Below are positions 23,801 through 35,282 of a stretch of 64,000 nt of DNA, one piece after another (position 1 is the stretch's first letter; the number at the start of each line of letters is the position of its first letter). A program made the position numbers and the translations under genes. The stretch lies in contig DF237035.1 in NCBI GenBank assembly GCA_000708835.1, forward strand, positions 69,899-133,898, written 5' to 3'. This stretch comes from Klebsormidium nitens (taxonomy: Eukaryota > Streptophyta > Klebsormidiophyceae > Klebsormidiales > Klebsormidiaceae). Under the pieces are notes generated by a model. It was not told the DNA's origin. It did no database searches and worked only from the letters and a program-made list of their open reading frames with translations.

Positions 23801-25838
23801 ACACCCATCAGCGAGCCGTTTCGTCTGCTGACCCTACAACCGAAGCTCGTCCCTCCTCGTTGTGCTTGCGAAGTGGAAGGGTCATCATGCTCATCGCGTT
23901 AACGAGCATTTGCAGATTCTGGTCAGGCCGCGACTATGCAGCGAATGCTTGTCTATACTTCGCCCTCGAAGTTCGCCACTGTAGCATCTTACGGATAACG
24001 ATCTCTCAGCGTCGAAGCAGTTCGGGCACTGTGGCCGGCAATCGGTGTTTGACAAAAGACTCTTGTGCCAGCTCACTTCAAATCACGTGGGCCAAACATT
24101 CGACAAGTGATCTAGTCCTCGCTTCTATCGTGCAGTACATGGATTCCGCTGTGACCCCCCAGGCGATCGCGGGCCTCAGCGGGCTGATGCTGGCGCGGAA
24201 GCCGCTGGTGACGGCATATGCCACGCCCACGGTGCAGCTGGGCGGCGCGGAGGGCAAGGAGCCCACGTACGCGGTCCCGGAGCTCGCCAAGCCGCTGCTG
24301 GAGGAGCCGTCGAAAGTGCTAGAGTTTGCCAACATTGTAAGTGGGACTTGAAAACCTCTAAAGGGTCGGCAAATGGTCTGGGGGTGGTTTCGCGTATCGT
24401 TGACTGGGGTATTTGGCGGAAAAACTGAGTTGGACATGGAAGCGGCCACGTTTTGAGGGGTTCTGAAGATGGCGCTCTTTGTCGTGTTGCCTGACTGTAT
24501 CGAGTCGCCCTCCACTTCCGGCTTCTCGTTGCTGATTAGGCAGAGAGTCTTGCCTGGCACACACACTGGGGTCACGAGGTGTTTTAAGCGCTGTCTCCCT
24601 GAGGTTTACGATTCCCTCCGTGTTGAAACACCCGTCGGAGCGCTTCGGAGCCCCGAAAACTTGCTCAAGCTGTTTGTAGGCGCCGTTAAGAGATGTACAA
24701 ATACATCACGGTGCTTCGTGGCTGTCAGAACCCGTGGAAGGAGAACGTGGACTCCAGTTTTCGTTGTGACCCCCACACCTTTTGGTACCCCCATGCGCGA
24801 GCAGCTGAAGGCTCCGGACTGGCACGTGTAACCTAAGGGTTATTCAATGGTAACGTAACCTCCTGCACTTGAGTCGACCGACCGATTGAACTCTCACCGA
24901 GGGTTCCAATTCAGTATGCCGTACGGTATCGACGTGCAGTTTCGGCCTCCCGGATGTAGAGACAAGCGACTGGGTGACCTCGCGCAGTAACCAATCTACT
25001 GAGACGCGCGCGCAGGGGGTACCAACCATTGTGGGGGTCCAGAATGGAAAACTGGAGTCCACGTTCTCCTTCCACGGGTTCTGTCAGTATTTGTAGCCAT
25101 TCCACTGGGAACATTCGCCACATTCCGCTCTAACCTTTCTGCTTTTCGTTACAGGTGACTCGGGAGGAGTTGCTCACGCTGACGGAAGAGCAAGTTGAGG
25201 AGGTCATCGAAGACATCACGCTCGAGTGCGCGCGCTTCGGGACCGTCAAGTCCTCGCACGTGCCCAAGCCGGTCCGGACCGCGAAGAAAGAAGAAGCGGG
25301 CGATACGAAGGATACCATTGTCAAGATGGAGAGCGATGCCGATGCAAAGCCAGGTTTGTTGCAGAACGGCGGGGCGGTAACGGTGAAAACGGAGCCCATG
25401 GACGAGGATGAGAAGACGGAAGATGAAAAGAAAGAAGACGAGAAGATGGAAGAAGACGGGAAAGCGGAGGAGGACGGGAAAGCGGCGGAGGACGGGAAAG
25501 TGGAGGATGACGTCGAAGAGGACGATGACAAGAAGCGGGTTGTGTTGTTGGGCGACGCGGGCGCAGGCGTCAAGAAAGAGGAGGAGTTTATAAGCGTGGA
25601 GGATCCGGAGGGCGTCGGGAAGATCTTCGTGGAGTTCTCGCGGGAGGAGTCGGCGGTGAAAGCTGCGCAAGCGTTGCACAACCGGGTGTTCAACGGCAAG
25701 CGCGTGGCGGTCGGGTATCTGCCGGTCAAGCTGTATCAGAAGCTGTACGGCAAGGGCTTCGGGCTGTCGCACAAGTCGTACGACGAGCGGCAGGAGCTGT
25801 CGATCAAGGTGCAGGACTTCCTGTACGGCCCCGTTTAG
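17812..25838 (+). CDS. U2AF2: U2AF large subunit (U2AF65)-type splicing factor
   Basis: Nine exons: 17812-17917, 18442-20072, 21053-21258, 21961-22143, 22588-22728, 22978-23019, 23489-23584, 24136-24336, 25155-25838; about 1096 aa. Order: a roughly 500-residue N-terminal region rich in Arg, Ser, Glu, Lys and Asp (with EAKPEEKV repeats); RRM1 (RLYLGNLPPTV ... KGFGFADFTHPEDA); RRM2 (IFLGNIHPSI ... YAFLE); C-terminal UHM (VTREELLTLTEEQ ... VGKIFVEFSREESAVKAAQALHNRVFNGKRVAVGYLP) with RxF-type RVF. It should bind the intron polypyrimidine tract and SF1 to define 3' splice sites in the nucleus. Oddities: the N-terminal region is far longer than in ordinary U2AF65; a strongly acidic insertion of about 90 residues sits inside the UHM; exon 2 is one base off frame at 19937-19968 (G11 and C8 runs). 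After that point the continuing frame reads MDATAVALWQQQMAMAQQMA and joins exon 3 in phase. Confidence 0.87.
19937..19968 (+). other. Homopolymer frameshift in U2AF65 exon 2
   Basis: A run of 11 G (19937-19947) and a run of 8 C (19961-19968) lie where the reading frame changes. Upstream the Arg/Ser/Asp-rich frame is open. Downstream the frame that joins exon 3 correctly is shifted by one, and the summed exon length is one base short of a multiple of three. Either run gaining one base would fix it. A sequencing or assembly error is the simplest explanation. Confidence 0.75.
20515..21070 (+). repeat. Five-copy array of the U2AF65 exon 3 acceptor and head
   Basis: The true exon 3 starts at 21053 (CCTCACAG then CGAGCAGCCTGCCCAACTTG). 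Upstream in intron 2 the same join recurs: acceptor AG near 20521 (GCAAGCATCCTGTCCAACTT), 20631 (CAAGCAGCCTGCCCACTTTG, no clean AG), 20777 (CAAGCAGCCTGCCCAACTTG) and 20920 (CAAGCAGCCTGGCCAACTTG). Each head is followed by AACCCCCTCCT/CTTCCTA-like sequence and shared blocks such as GATCCAATCAGAA and GTCGTGCATAACC. Period is 110-147 bp. Copies at 20777 and 20920 keep good acceptors in the same phase, but their continuation soon meets a stop. Confidence 0.9.
21831..21925 (+). repeat. Near-identical decoy of the U2AF65 exon 4 head
   Basis: The true exon 4 at 21961 follows CTTCCCGCAG and begins CTAACCCTGGACAAGGGTTT. At 21838 an almost identical join (CTTCCTCGCAG then CTAACCCTGGACAAGGCTTT) occurs, and similarity continues through TTCGGGTTTGC and TTCACCCACCC. 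Splicing to it in phase 0 would read about 26 codons and then stop, truncating RRM1. Period is 123 bp. Confidence 0.88.
24722..25087. repeat. Long inverted repeat in U2AF65 intron 8
   Basis: Bases 24722-24761 and 25048-25087 are reverse complements over 40 bp with one mismatch. Weaker complementarity continues on the loop side through CCCCCACA and GGTACCCCC-type blocks to about 24800 and 25005. The loop is about 200-290 bp. In the pre-mRNA this would form a strong hairpin inside intron 8; it could also be a degraded foldback/MITE-type element. Confidence 0.8.
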
Positions 25839-26830
25839 CGAGGTCTTGGCATCTTGTCCAACGTGGCCGTGCTAGGCACGTTTGTAGATCGCAGCAGGTG
25901 TCGTCTTGTTTGCGGTCTGGACTTGCAAAACTAGGCGGACTCTGGCTGTCGTGAAGACGACTTCAAAGAAGTAGGAAGCCCGCCTAAGAATCCTGGATCA
26001 AGGTGTGGATGCTGCATCCTCAGGCCTTTGTTGGTGAATAGGCCTTGTTGGTGAATAGGCCTGATTGGCCTGCAGCAAACTTGTCTCAAGTACACATGTG
26101 CATGGGCGCAGCCGCCTTCCTGAGTCTGCATGGTGCTCGAATGAAGCTGCACCGTACACAATCTTCATGATTATCAGTGCAGCCTGCATTTCCTGTCAGC
26201 ACACATGTACACCTAGTATATGCAGCCGCCTGGCAGGCTGGCCAGGGAGTTCAATTGACGAGAGGCCGGCATCATGCATGGCACGGGGCCGACGCGGTGA
26301 CCAATAATGACTGCGATTTCGTATAATGTGCCATGCACCATGAGTCCACGCGCGACCGCCTCAGTCACAAATGAGGGCATACACAGCGGCTGTTGCATAT
26401 GGTAAATGTATGCATCAATTCATGCGCAGCTGTTCAGTCACGGCCTAGCCACTGGTCGATCATGGTGGGCGGCGTGTGGCAGTGACCGGCCATCATATCT
26501 TCAGATTGTTCACGACCTGCTGCCATGCAGGCAGCTACGTATATGCATCTCATGCAGAAATCGGCCGGCTAGCAGAGCAAGAGATGCACATGCAGACTCG
26601 AAAGATGCACTTTGTGCAATCTTGATCAGTGCACAACTTGATTGAAACAGACCGCTTACAGGCATGATCATGCACCACAGCTTAGGTACTGATTCCTCAG
26701 TAGATTTTGAACCAATCCAAGGCGCCTTTCATTGCTTCACTGGCAGCTCTAGGTGCTTCATAATGTACATGTGAACTGCGGCATTGACACGAACCCTCCT
26801 AATTGTGTACAGCATACGATCAGTAGAACA
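25839..26830. other. Intergenic region between U2AF65 and RAD17 (convergent)
   Basis: About 1 kb between two 3' ends. It holds a short direct repeat of TTGGTGAATAGGCC at about 26031-26060 (two copies). No exon or RNA gene is supported. Confidence 0.5.
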
Positions 26831-29800
26831 TTACCATTCTTCTATCTCCTCCGCTTCTTCTTCGACCTCTGCCGACTCTTTTCGTCGGTCAATTTCGAAA
26901 ACAGGCCCCCACGTGCTCAGTGATATGCCATGTTCAAGGCTCTCTTCCTGCCGCGCTGTGCCCTCCCCGTTTGCAGCTTTCCACCTCCGCAGTGCTTCGA
27001 TGTGTTTCATAAATGGCAGTAGCTCCAAAGCAAGGACCGCTGACCCTGCAGCTCCTGGAGCGAGGTAACTGGAGCTTTGCGAGAGAGACGCGCGCTGGAT
27101 TTGAGCCTGTAAAGAGAACGTAAGTACGATTGAGATCTTTACTAGACTGCCTTCCAGTCTGGGCCTCGTAACCATGTTCTGTCTGGCCTCGAGCTGAAGG
27201 ATGATTGGAGAAAGCGAACCTTGTTCAGAAACCACAATCTGAACGAGAAGAACATGAGCAGCCCTTTGAACAACAACCTTTATCTTGATGCGACTGGCTC
27301 GCGGCTGTTCGCATCTGTAGAAGGAGCTTCTCAAGCCGATCCAAAGATTTGGCGAAGCATGCCAACGGCGGTCCTGAAGCGCTCGAGATATTGAGCCAGC
27401 AGGTAATGACCAACAGAGCATCAAAACTGATTCAAGCCTAAGCGATGCTTCCTTGCAACAGGCCTCAGAGTCCAGATATCTCGTCTTCTACGTCCTCCAA
27501 AACTTCCAACTTACAGCCCTTCCGACACCCATTCCCCCGAAGTCAACTCCCGCTTACCAAGGTCTCCAGTCTTCTCCGCTCGACCTGCCCCGACACCGGC
27601 GCCCGGAACGCTTGCCACTTCCGCGGCGCCGGGTGCACGATCCCAAACAAAACCCCCCGCGCTGCAATCGCTGCCGCTGCCGCATGCCCCACCCTCCCGG
27701 GGTCCGGCTCCGCCCCCTGGTCCTCCGCAGGCGACGCCCTCGCGCCCCCCGCACGCCGCCGCAGGATGTGGTCCGCGTCGCTGAAGTACGCCGACGTCAC
27801 GCTGACGTCATCAATCGCGTCGTCGTCCACGAAGTGGAGCACGTTCTCGTGGAGGAAGGCGGTGACGGCCGGGCCGTCGAGGTGCGCGCGCGCGAGCGTC
27901 GCCTCGGGGGGCTGCGCCGAAGCCATCGGCCGCCGCCGCAGCTCCTCCCGGAGGGCCTGGTCTCCGCTGACGTCACCGTTGGCGCTGACCTGGCCGCTGA
28001 CATCAGCGTCGACTCGCTTGTTGTACAGAAACTTGCCAAGGGCCCTGAAGAGGGACAAGCCCGAGTCCCGGCCCCTGAGCTCCGGTCGATTCTCCGCTTG
28101 AGAATCAGGTACCCCTAGGTCGTCCTCCACGACCGACGCTTGAGTACCGTTTTGACCGACATCCTCAGAATCTTCGAGCGCCCCCTTCTTGCCGCGCTTT
28201 GCTGCGGCCTTTTTCTTCTTGGCTTTCTTCACCGGTTTGGCGCTCTGGCTCTGCCCGAGGCAATGGAACTGGAGAGTCGCGAGCGCTTGCCGTAGATCCC
28301 CCCCACTCTCCTCTGCAATTGCAGCCAGGTCCTCTTCAGGGGGGTCGTACCGTTCCTCGTTGGCAACCCGGCGAAGGACTTTGCAAATGTTGGCCTTCGT
28401 AATGTCGTTGAAGGAAATCTGCAAAGAAAAATTTCGACTTCACGAATGCATGAAACAATCATCTCACAGTTCGTAGCTTCTGCTGGATCAAGATCAGGCC
28501 GTCATGTTTCTATCGATGCGAACAGACACTCCCAAAGAGATCTTGAAACTGCATCACAGTACCCAAGCACGGAGGAGTCAGGTCACCGACAAAGAAACGG
28601 AAGGCTCCGCAAACGGGTTACCCTCGCTGCGCCCCCTCTTTCGAGGGCCTGCTGAAACGCGGCGGTTGCCCCCCACCGCGGTTGATTGTCGCCCTGCCCC
28701 GACTGGCCCGCCTGCCCCTCTGAGAGTATCACAACGGTCGGGAACCGAGCGCTGCGAGCAAGAATCTCCAGGCTGTCACACAACCGCTGCCTCCTGTCTC
28801 CCTCTGCTGCGAGCGGCATGTCGTCTATGAGCACCACTTTCCCTTGCGGAACTTGCTGGCTGAGCTTCATATTGGGGGGGGACCCGTTGGAGGTTTGAGG
28901 GTCTAGGGTCAGGGTTGCAAGGGAGGGAACCAGTGGGACGAGCGGAAACTTCTCGGCTTTGTCGAGGAAGGCGTCAAAGTCGTCCAGCTTGGAAGAGTAG
29001 CCGGGACCGACCCCTCTATGGTGCACGTGTTCTTCCCAGAGAGTTGGGACCGGCGTCTGCCATTCAGTGACCTGGAGGTTCAGAGGCTTGCACAGGACGT
29101 GCACTGTCGTGCTCTTGCCTGCACCAGGGGGCCCGACCAAGAGAAGCACCTTGCTGCTGCTGGAACCTGATTGGCACGATTCCAGCCATGCTTTCACCTC
29201 GCCTACTTTCTTCTTCTGCACAGCCAGCTCCTCTTCTAAAGCAGGAAAGTACTTGTCGGCCCAGATTGTAGTGCGTGGCGTCTTTAGGAGCAGGCTGTCT
29301 TGAGTGCCCCGACGTTCTGGATTGCTGTCAGGTGCGGGGTCGAGCTTTGGCTTCTTGGCCGGAGGTTGGAAGGTTGGCCAGGCAAAGGCACCCCCAACCT
29401 CTGCTGTAGAAGCCAGAAGACAGCTTTCGTCAGATGGTGCCTTTTTAGCAGGGAGTGTGTTGAATAACGCTGATCAAGATTGATGCAACAAAAGACCTGC
29501 CAGAAGATGCTTGGGCTGGGTGCCCTCAGGTTCCTACGTGTATCATTCTATCCGGTTGAGCAAGGGCAGATTTCCCGAGAATGTTGTCAGCAACCTTGAA
29601 GCCATGTGTTGCATCGCTTGCAGTCTTCCTTGCTTCCAGGAGCTGTCAAACTGACATCTGGATCAAAGGATCACTTTCTGCATCCAAAGGAATGTCTTCA
29701 GCTCACACAGTATCTCCGCTCTGAAACAGTCGATAAAGCACCCCTCAAAGTGAGATGCAGATATAATCTTGCAGACTGTACAGCAGGAACAGACTTGCAT

Positions 29801-30321
29801 CTTTTCTAAGTTTGAGAGGAGGCTTCTCACCGCGCTCTCGCCTAACAAAGCGCTCCACATTCTGAGCCTGTGCTGCTTTTGCGCCCTGCAGAATCCAGGG
29901 CACAGAGGTCACTTATGAGCAATTCTGAGCAACGAGCACTTTCAAAAGTTTTTGGATTAGTCTGATATTATGAATTGCACTCGCAGCTCCCCATCATAAC
30001 CAGGAGCATCAGCTCCGATGATCACGGACAACATCCTTCTGCAAGCTCCCTTATTAGGAGAAACTGAAGCGAGGTGTCAGAGGAGCTCAGTCAGGAGCAG
30101 CAGTTATTGACTTTGCTCACATTTCCATTGCTGGAAGCTGTTAGCCCCTTCCTGGATAGTCCCAGTCCTTTTATCGACTTCTTTGACGGCTTGCGTGACT
30201 TTGGGGACCCTCTGGCATCCTCCTTAGCGATTATCCCACTCACATCCTCATCCACACCAGAGTCACAATCCGAGTCTGAGAGTATGACAACTGCTCGCCT
30301 TTTGCCTCTGCTCGTCATCAT
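26831..30321 (-). CDS. RAD17: RAD17 DNA-damage checkpoint clamp loader
   Basis: Six exons leftward: 30121-30321, 29831-29885, 28622-29403, 27558-28418, 27278-27373, 26831-27106; 756 aa, start at MMTSRGKRR (second Met three bases on). Features: IWADKYFPALEEELAVQKKKVGEVKAWLE (RAD17 signature), Walker A GPPGAGKST (about 176-184), Walker B-like VVLIDDMP (about 275-282), ISFNDITKANICKVL and ESGGDLRQALATLQF (AAA+ lid). RAD17 replaces RFC1 in a loader that places the 9-1-1 clamp on damaged chromatin and supports ATR signalling in the nucleus. It has an acidic SDSD-type N-terminus and a Glu-rich C-terminus. Exon 5 is the least certain: its donor (AAG then GTTGTTG) is weak, and the intron after it stays open in the same frame, so retention would still give a protein. 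The gene is divergent from AKR2. Confidence 0.88.
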
Positions 30322-31057
30322 TCCACCTTCAGTCAATGAATTGCTGAATTGCAAAAGGCACGCGGACCTTTTGCCAAGCGCAATGTCGAGCAGCACTTCT
30401 CCACTGCAGCCCTGATCCTAGCCTAGGAGACTTGATTGCAACTCATCGGCCCTTCCTGCCAGCTACAGTAGCAGCGCTTCCTGCCCCACTGTCTTCCTGA
30501 TTGGCAGAAAGTCGTCCTCCATTGTATGCCCTAGCTCTCCCTTCCCGTTGTTGCTAGGACATTAAAATCACGGTATATTAGCTTATAACTGAAGCTTCAT
30601 AAGGGCTCATAAAATTGTACTCAAATATAGACAAATGCAGAGCGTTACATTCGTCCGTGTGTTCTCAAGACGGTGCTGCGCCAACCAGGCTCCACCATCA
30701 CGATTCTTGCTTCTCCAGCAACGAATGAAAGCGCGGCGCTGCGGATTTTCGGTGGCGTACCCTTGCACAGAATCTGTAATGATAGGCAAAACGCCAAATA
30801 AAAGCTGTAAGGTTTTGGTATCATCTTTGATTTCAAGTTTCAACCCATTCCAACCTCTGGCTCTGGCTCAAGATCGCTGTCATGTCTTGAAGTTGAAGAA
30901 TCACACATTTGAGCTGCACGGTCTTCCACAAGTTCCACTTCAAGTTCAGGAATCAAAGCGAGCAACATCTTGCAAGTACTAGCTAGTAGCGCAGCGCGCC
31001 TTCTTTGCTTTGGGAGCCAAGGAAAGGCGCACGTTCTGTATCAATCGTTTTGAAAAG
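30322..31057. promoter_or_regulatory. Divergent intergenic region, RAD17 / AKR2
   Basis: 736 bp between two divergent start codons, presumably holding both promoters. No clear TATA box or repeat is recognised. Confidence 0.4.
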
Positions 31058-34000
31058 ATGGGGGAGGAGAAGAAGAACACCGCAGGTAAGTTGACAATAT
31101 GGTTGAATGCTGCCAGCAACGAGTTGTGTTGTCTACTTCTGGACCAGCCCCACAGGTCATGGCAAGGTGTTGCTGTTTAATCTGGATGCAGGTTCTCCAT
31201 CAAGGTCCACAAACTCATCAGACGGAGGTAGAAGAAGTACAACCCTCCTCTTTGCAGTGGCCGAGAAGGAAGAGACTGCCCCGAATGGAGCCGCAGCGGA
31301 AAATGGCGCCCCCGGAACAAACCCTCTGGCTCCGGCGGGCGGGCCTGGGGGAGCCTTTGATTTCTCAGGAATGTCTAGCCTCCTGGAGGTGAGGCTGCGT
31401 GAAGAGTGCACCGGGGAGATACAAGCAACGGCACTTTCAAAAAGTGCATGTGTGGCGAAGGTTTTCATCATCCTTGCCTTTGAATGGAAAGGTCAATCAA
31501 AAGGGTTACAGTGCATGTAAGGTTTTGCTAGTTTATTTGCCTGTGTCTGTGTTGAGTGTTTCTTTTGTTGTGGCCTGCCGCTTGTCCGATTGCAAACGTT
31601 GCAGTTCAGTTGAAGGTACTGAACTTCTCCCAGAGTACAGGCCAATAAGCAGAGGATGCTGTGACTCTACGGCATTGTTGCTGAGACATACTCTTGGTGC
31701 ATCTGCGGACCCGCTATCACGTAGATGGCCAAGGCTTTTGAAAGTCACGGTTCAGATTATGGCATTGAATAAGACTTCATTTAGATGCAGATAAGCAGAC
31801 GACGCTGTGACTCTACAGCGTTCATGTTCGAGCATACTCTCCTGCTTACCAGGACCCCGCTATCAAGGAGATGGCGGAGCAGATTGCCAAGGACCCTGCC
31901 TTCAGTCAAGTCACGCAGCAGCTGCAGAAGAGCATGACGGCCAGCCCTGACGGCAACCCTCAGATTGATCCCCAGCAGTACATGACGGCCATGCGCTCGG
32001 TCATGGAGAACCCCCAGTTTGTGCAGATGGCCGAGAAGCTCGGTTCGGCGCTGATGTCGGTTAGTGCATTTTGAAAGCTTTTGGCGCCACCCATTACTTC
32101 TAACCATTATCGCCTGGGCTTGAAGATTGCTTCCAGCACATGGCAGTGATAGGATGAAAGGATCAGTGCCTCTGAGCAGGCTTGATATGAGTTTGTTCTG
32201 TTCCCAGAGGAAATGGAAGAACGGCATTTTGGTCTGTGCAGCATTGCAGAGGAGAAAGGCAACAGGTTCCTTCGGTTGTATGTCAGCATCCTCGTTGTAC
32301 ACAACTCACGATCAGAGAAATGCTCAGGAACTATCTTCAGGTATCAGCTCTCTGAGCTTGTTATGAACCCTCCAGCGCTCTCATTTCAAAAGCTTGAAGT
32401 GACTCGAGAGGTGGCAAAGCAGCCGGGAACAATTGCTGGTGTTGTTTGAGGTTGTCAGGCGATGGAGACGTCAGGAAGTACCCAAGGAGATGTCAGGATT
32501 GTTTTTCAGAGTTTCAGCGTTGTCCTTAAGACACTGACAAGCCTCGATGAATGTGAATCAGGTATCTAAGCTCTATGATTAACTAGGTCAAGCCCTTGGA
32601 ACGGGTGGGGTTGGCTTGGCGGTTAGGGTGGGTCAGGGTGTGGAGCGTGGGAATGTTTGGGATTAGGGTTTTGACTTGGTTTTGCCGGTAAGAATGACGC
32701 ATGATTCATTAGCTTATTATACATAGAATCAGACAGTTTTCAAACACTTACCGTTGTTTTGCAGGACCCCAACATGGCCCAAGTGTTCCAGACGATGCAC
32801 AACCCGCAGTCCCGGGAAGAGATGGACAAGAAGGTTGCCAAGCTGAAGGAAGATCCGGAGCTGGGCCCCATTCTGGCGGAGCTCGAGACCGGCGGCCCGA
32901 CCGCCATGATGAAGTAAGTGCACCAATTATTCTCAGTTCTGACATTCTTCAGGAAGACTTGGTGTGTGCTTGTCTGCTTGGCTTGTCTAGAATGATGTAC
33001 GTGTTCAATGGTGAAGCTCTAGTGGAGAGGTGGTCAGATCTCTGGGTGTCTGGATGGTCCTTTCATATCATTCCCCTGTTGTCACGTCTTGTGTGACAAA
33101 TGCTGAAGCTTATTCACTGCAAAGGAGAGCAGGCCTCGTGTTCTGAACAACTTCGCCCAGGGGTTGGGTAAAATGCAGTGGCCCCTTCGGCATCCGCTTG
33201 GCAGGTTGTTCATATCATTCTCCATGCGCTCCTGCTTCAACCTAAGTGCGCCTTTGTCTTTGGCGCATTTTCACGAACGTGTTTAGAGCTCTCCATGGAA
33301 TCTACACAAGTCCTGACCAAGGTGAAACATCCTCAGGTACTGGAACAACCCCGACATCCTGCAAAAGCTCGGCAAGGCGATGGGTGGCATGGGCGGAGGC
33401 TTCCCCGGAGGGTTTGCCCCGGGCGCCGGCGGGTTCCCGATGTTCCCTGGTGGAGCTGGAGGGTTCCCTGGAGGGGCTGGCGCGTACCCGGGGGGGTTCC
33501 CCGAGGGCTATGCTGAGGAGGGGGAAGAAGACGAGGGCGAGGGCGAAGTTGAGGACGGCGAGGAGGGAGAGGAGCCGCCACTGCACGCAGCGGCTAGCAG
33601 CGGGAATCATGAGGTCAGCAGCAGAGGATTGGCTGTGGATGAGTCTCGGTTTCGTGAGTTGTTCACCAAAGTGCGGCACTGGATGGAAAATTCCAGGGAC
33701 AGAGATATGGAGAGAAGCACAATGGTTTTGAAGGCTTTTATTACGGGGGTAGATTGACGAGACATGCGCTGACCCTGGGAAAGGGGTATGGACAAAATGT
33801 CTAGTGAGGGTGCTTGCTGCTTTTAGAGCTGGGCATGGCATACCTCAGCTTTCGGGCCATGAGAGCGTCGTCACGAGGTAGCGGAAATCAGCACTCATGC
33901 TTGGGCCACAGGGTTACGCAAGTTTGTGGTGTCTGCCGCCCCCCTCAGCAAATGGGATTCGATGCAGTTCAGTCCAGGCACTGGACGTCAACAAAGCTGT

Positions 34001-35282
34001 GGTTGTACATAGCTAGGGTCACCACTGCGTGAACTAGGAGTGGGCGGATAGCACATGCATCGGTTTCGAACCACAGCGGCAGTACTCTCTGTGTGATAAA
34101 CTGCTGGAAAGGTTTCTGAGATGGCTATACAAGGTTCTGAGTAGTCTGGATAATTGCTCAGTGCGTTTGTGGTTTCGCCTTTCCTTTTCCCCCTCCCAAG
34201 GGTGGCGCTCTTGCTAGAAGCTGCAAAGATTGAATGCTGGCAGTGACTGGACCTCTGCTTGTGCTGTGCAGGAGGTCAAGAAGTTGATTGACGAGGGCGC
34301 GGACAAGGACGAACAGGATGCTGAGGGGCGGACAGCGCTGCACTTCGCAGCTGGTTATGGAGAGGTAAGCAACAATATGGTCAAGGGCTCACTGTGTGTC
34401 CCAAATATCTGTCCATGACAGACTTGGCTTGAGTTGCACATGCCGCAGGTCGTAAGCGGTGCTTTTGGATTTTGAGATTCTTTGTGAGCGGCCTTTAGGA
34501 AAGAGTTGTCTGTTATAGTGGGCTTGGCAGCACCATTTTATAGCAATGAGTGAGCCCCTCCACAACAAGATCCTGCGCCGCCGCCAAATGGGGAGGGGGG
34601 GACTTGCTTGGGGAAAGTGCCCCTTGCTTAAGTGCCCTTGCTTTGTACTCAGAGCATATCGCTTGTCCCCTCCAGATGAAATGTGCGGAGGCCCTGTTGG
34701 ATGCGGGCGCTGACGTGAACGCCACCGACAAGAATAAGAATACCGCGCTGCACTATGCGGCGGGCTATGGGCGGGCGGAGTGCGTTGAGATGCTCGTGAA
34801 GGCTGGTGCCTCATGGTAAGTGCTTGGGCAGAGCGGCCTTGCAAGGAATGCTTACAACAGGGGGCGTTTGTCGCATTTGACGTGTTCGTTTGCAGTGTCT
34901 GCTGGTTCTAAATCACGTTGAGATTTTCACCATTGAGAAGGGCAAGAGAGGATTGAGGCCCGAGGGGGCTGGGACTTTGTTTTGGAAATCTCGAAGGCTA
35001 TCTCTAGGTTGATTTGAGATTTGAACGTCCAGAAGGATCTGATTTACAATCTCCTGGGGTGCCCGTATGTGTTAATTGAGAAGATTCTCTCGGTTTGCTG
35101 GTGGCTGGTCAATGGCGATGGCTCTTTATTGCACGGTCTGCCTGCTCAGATTATTGATGTCGGATCTTATCTTGTCTTGCAGTACTCTCCGCAATATGGA
35201 CGGAAAGACACCCGGCGATGTTGCTAAGCTCAACAATCAGAAGGACGTCCTGAAGTCCCTCGAGACTGATGTCTTCTTGTAA
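31058..35282 (+). CDS. AKR2: AKR2 ankyrin-repeat chaperone for chloroplast outer-envelope proteins
   Basis: Eight exons: 31058-31085, 31258-31388, 31853-32059, 32765-32913, 33337-33613, 34272-34364, 34676-34815, 35183-35282; 374 aa (plant AKR2A is about 342). Order: short N-terminal segment ([15 protein letters not shown]); [21 protein letters not shown] (about 43-63), then two STI1-type helical segments ending [19 protein letters not shown]; a Gly/Phe/Pro-rich linker; an acidic stretch; three to four ankyrin repeats ([50 protein letters not shown]), ending LETDVFL. AKR2 binds signal- and tail-anchored outer-envelope proteins in the cytosol and docks them on chloroplast lipids through its ankyrin domain. 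The Gly/Phe-rich linker is longer than in flowering plants. Intron 2 holds a copy of the exon 3 region. Confidence 0.95.
31646..31735 (+). repeat. Degenerate copy of the AKR2 exon 3 acceptor and head
   Basis: The stretch 31646-31735 (AAGCAGAGGATGCTGTGACT ... GGACCCGCTATCACGTAGATG) resembles 31792-31882 (AAGCAGACGACGCTGTGACT ... GGACCCCGCTATCAAGGAGATG), which contains the end of intron 2 and the start of exon 3 at 31853. Period is about 146 bp. The acceptor AG is lost in the copy (CTGCG replaces ACCAG). Confidence 0.82.

Noticed and set aside
25130-25772. Minus-strand open frames of about 200 aa opposite the last U2AF65 exon
   Set aside because: Shadow of the acidic GAA/GAC-rich insertion; no motif, and the plus strand encodes a recognisable UHM.
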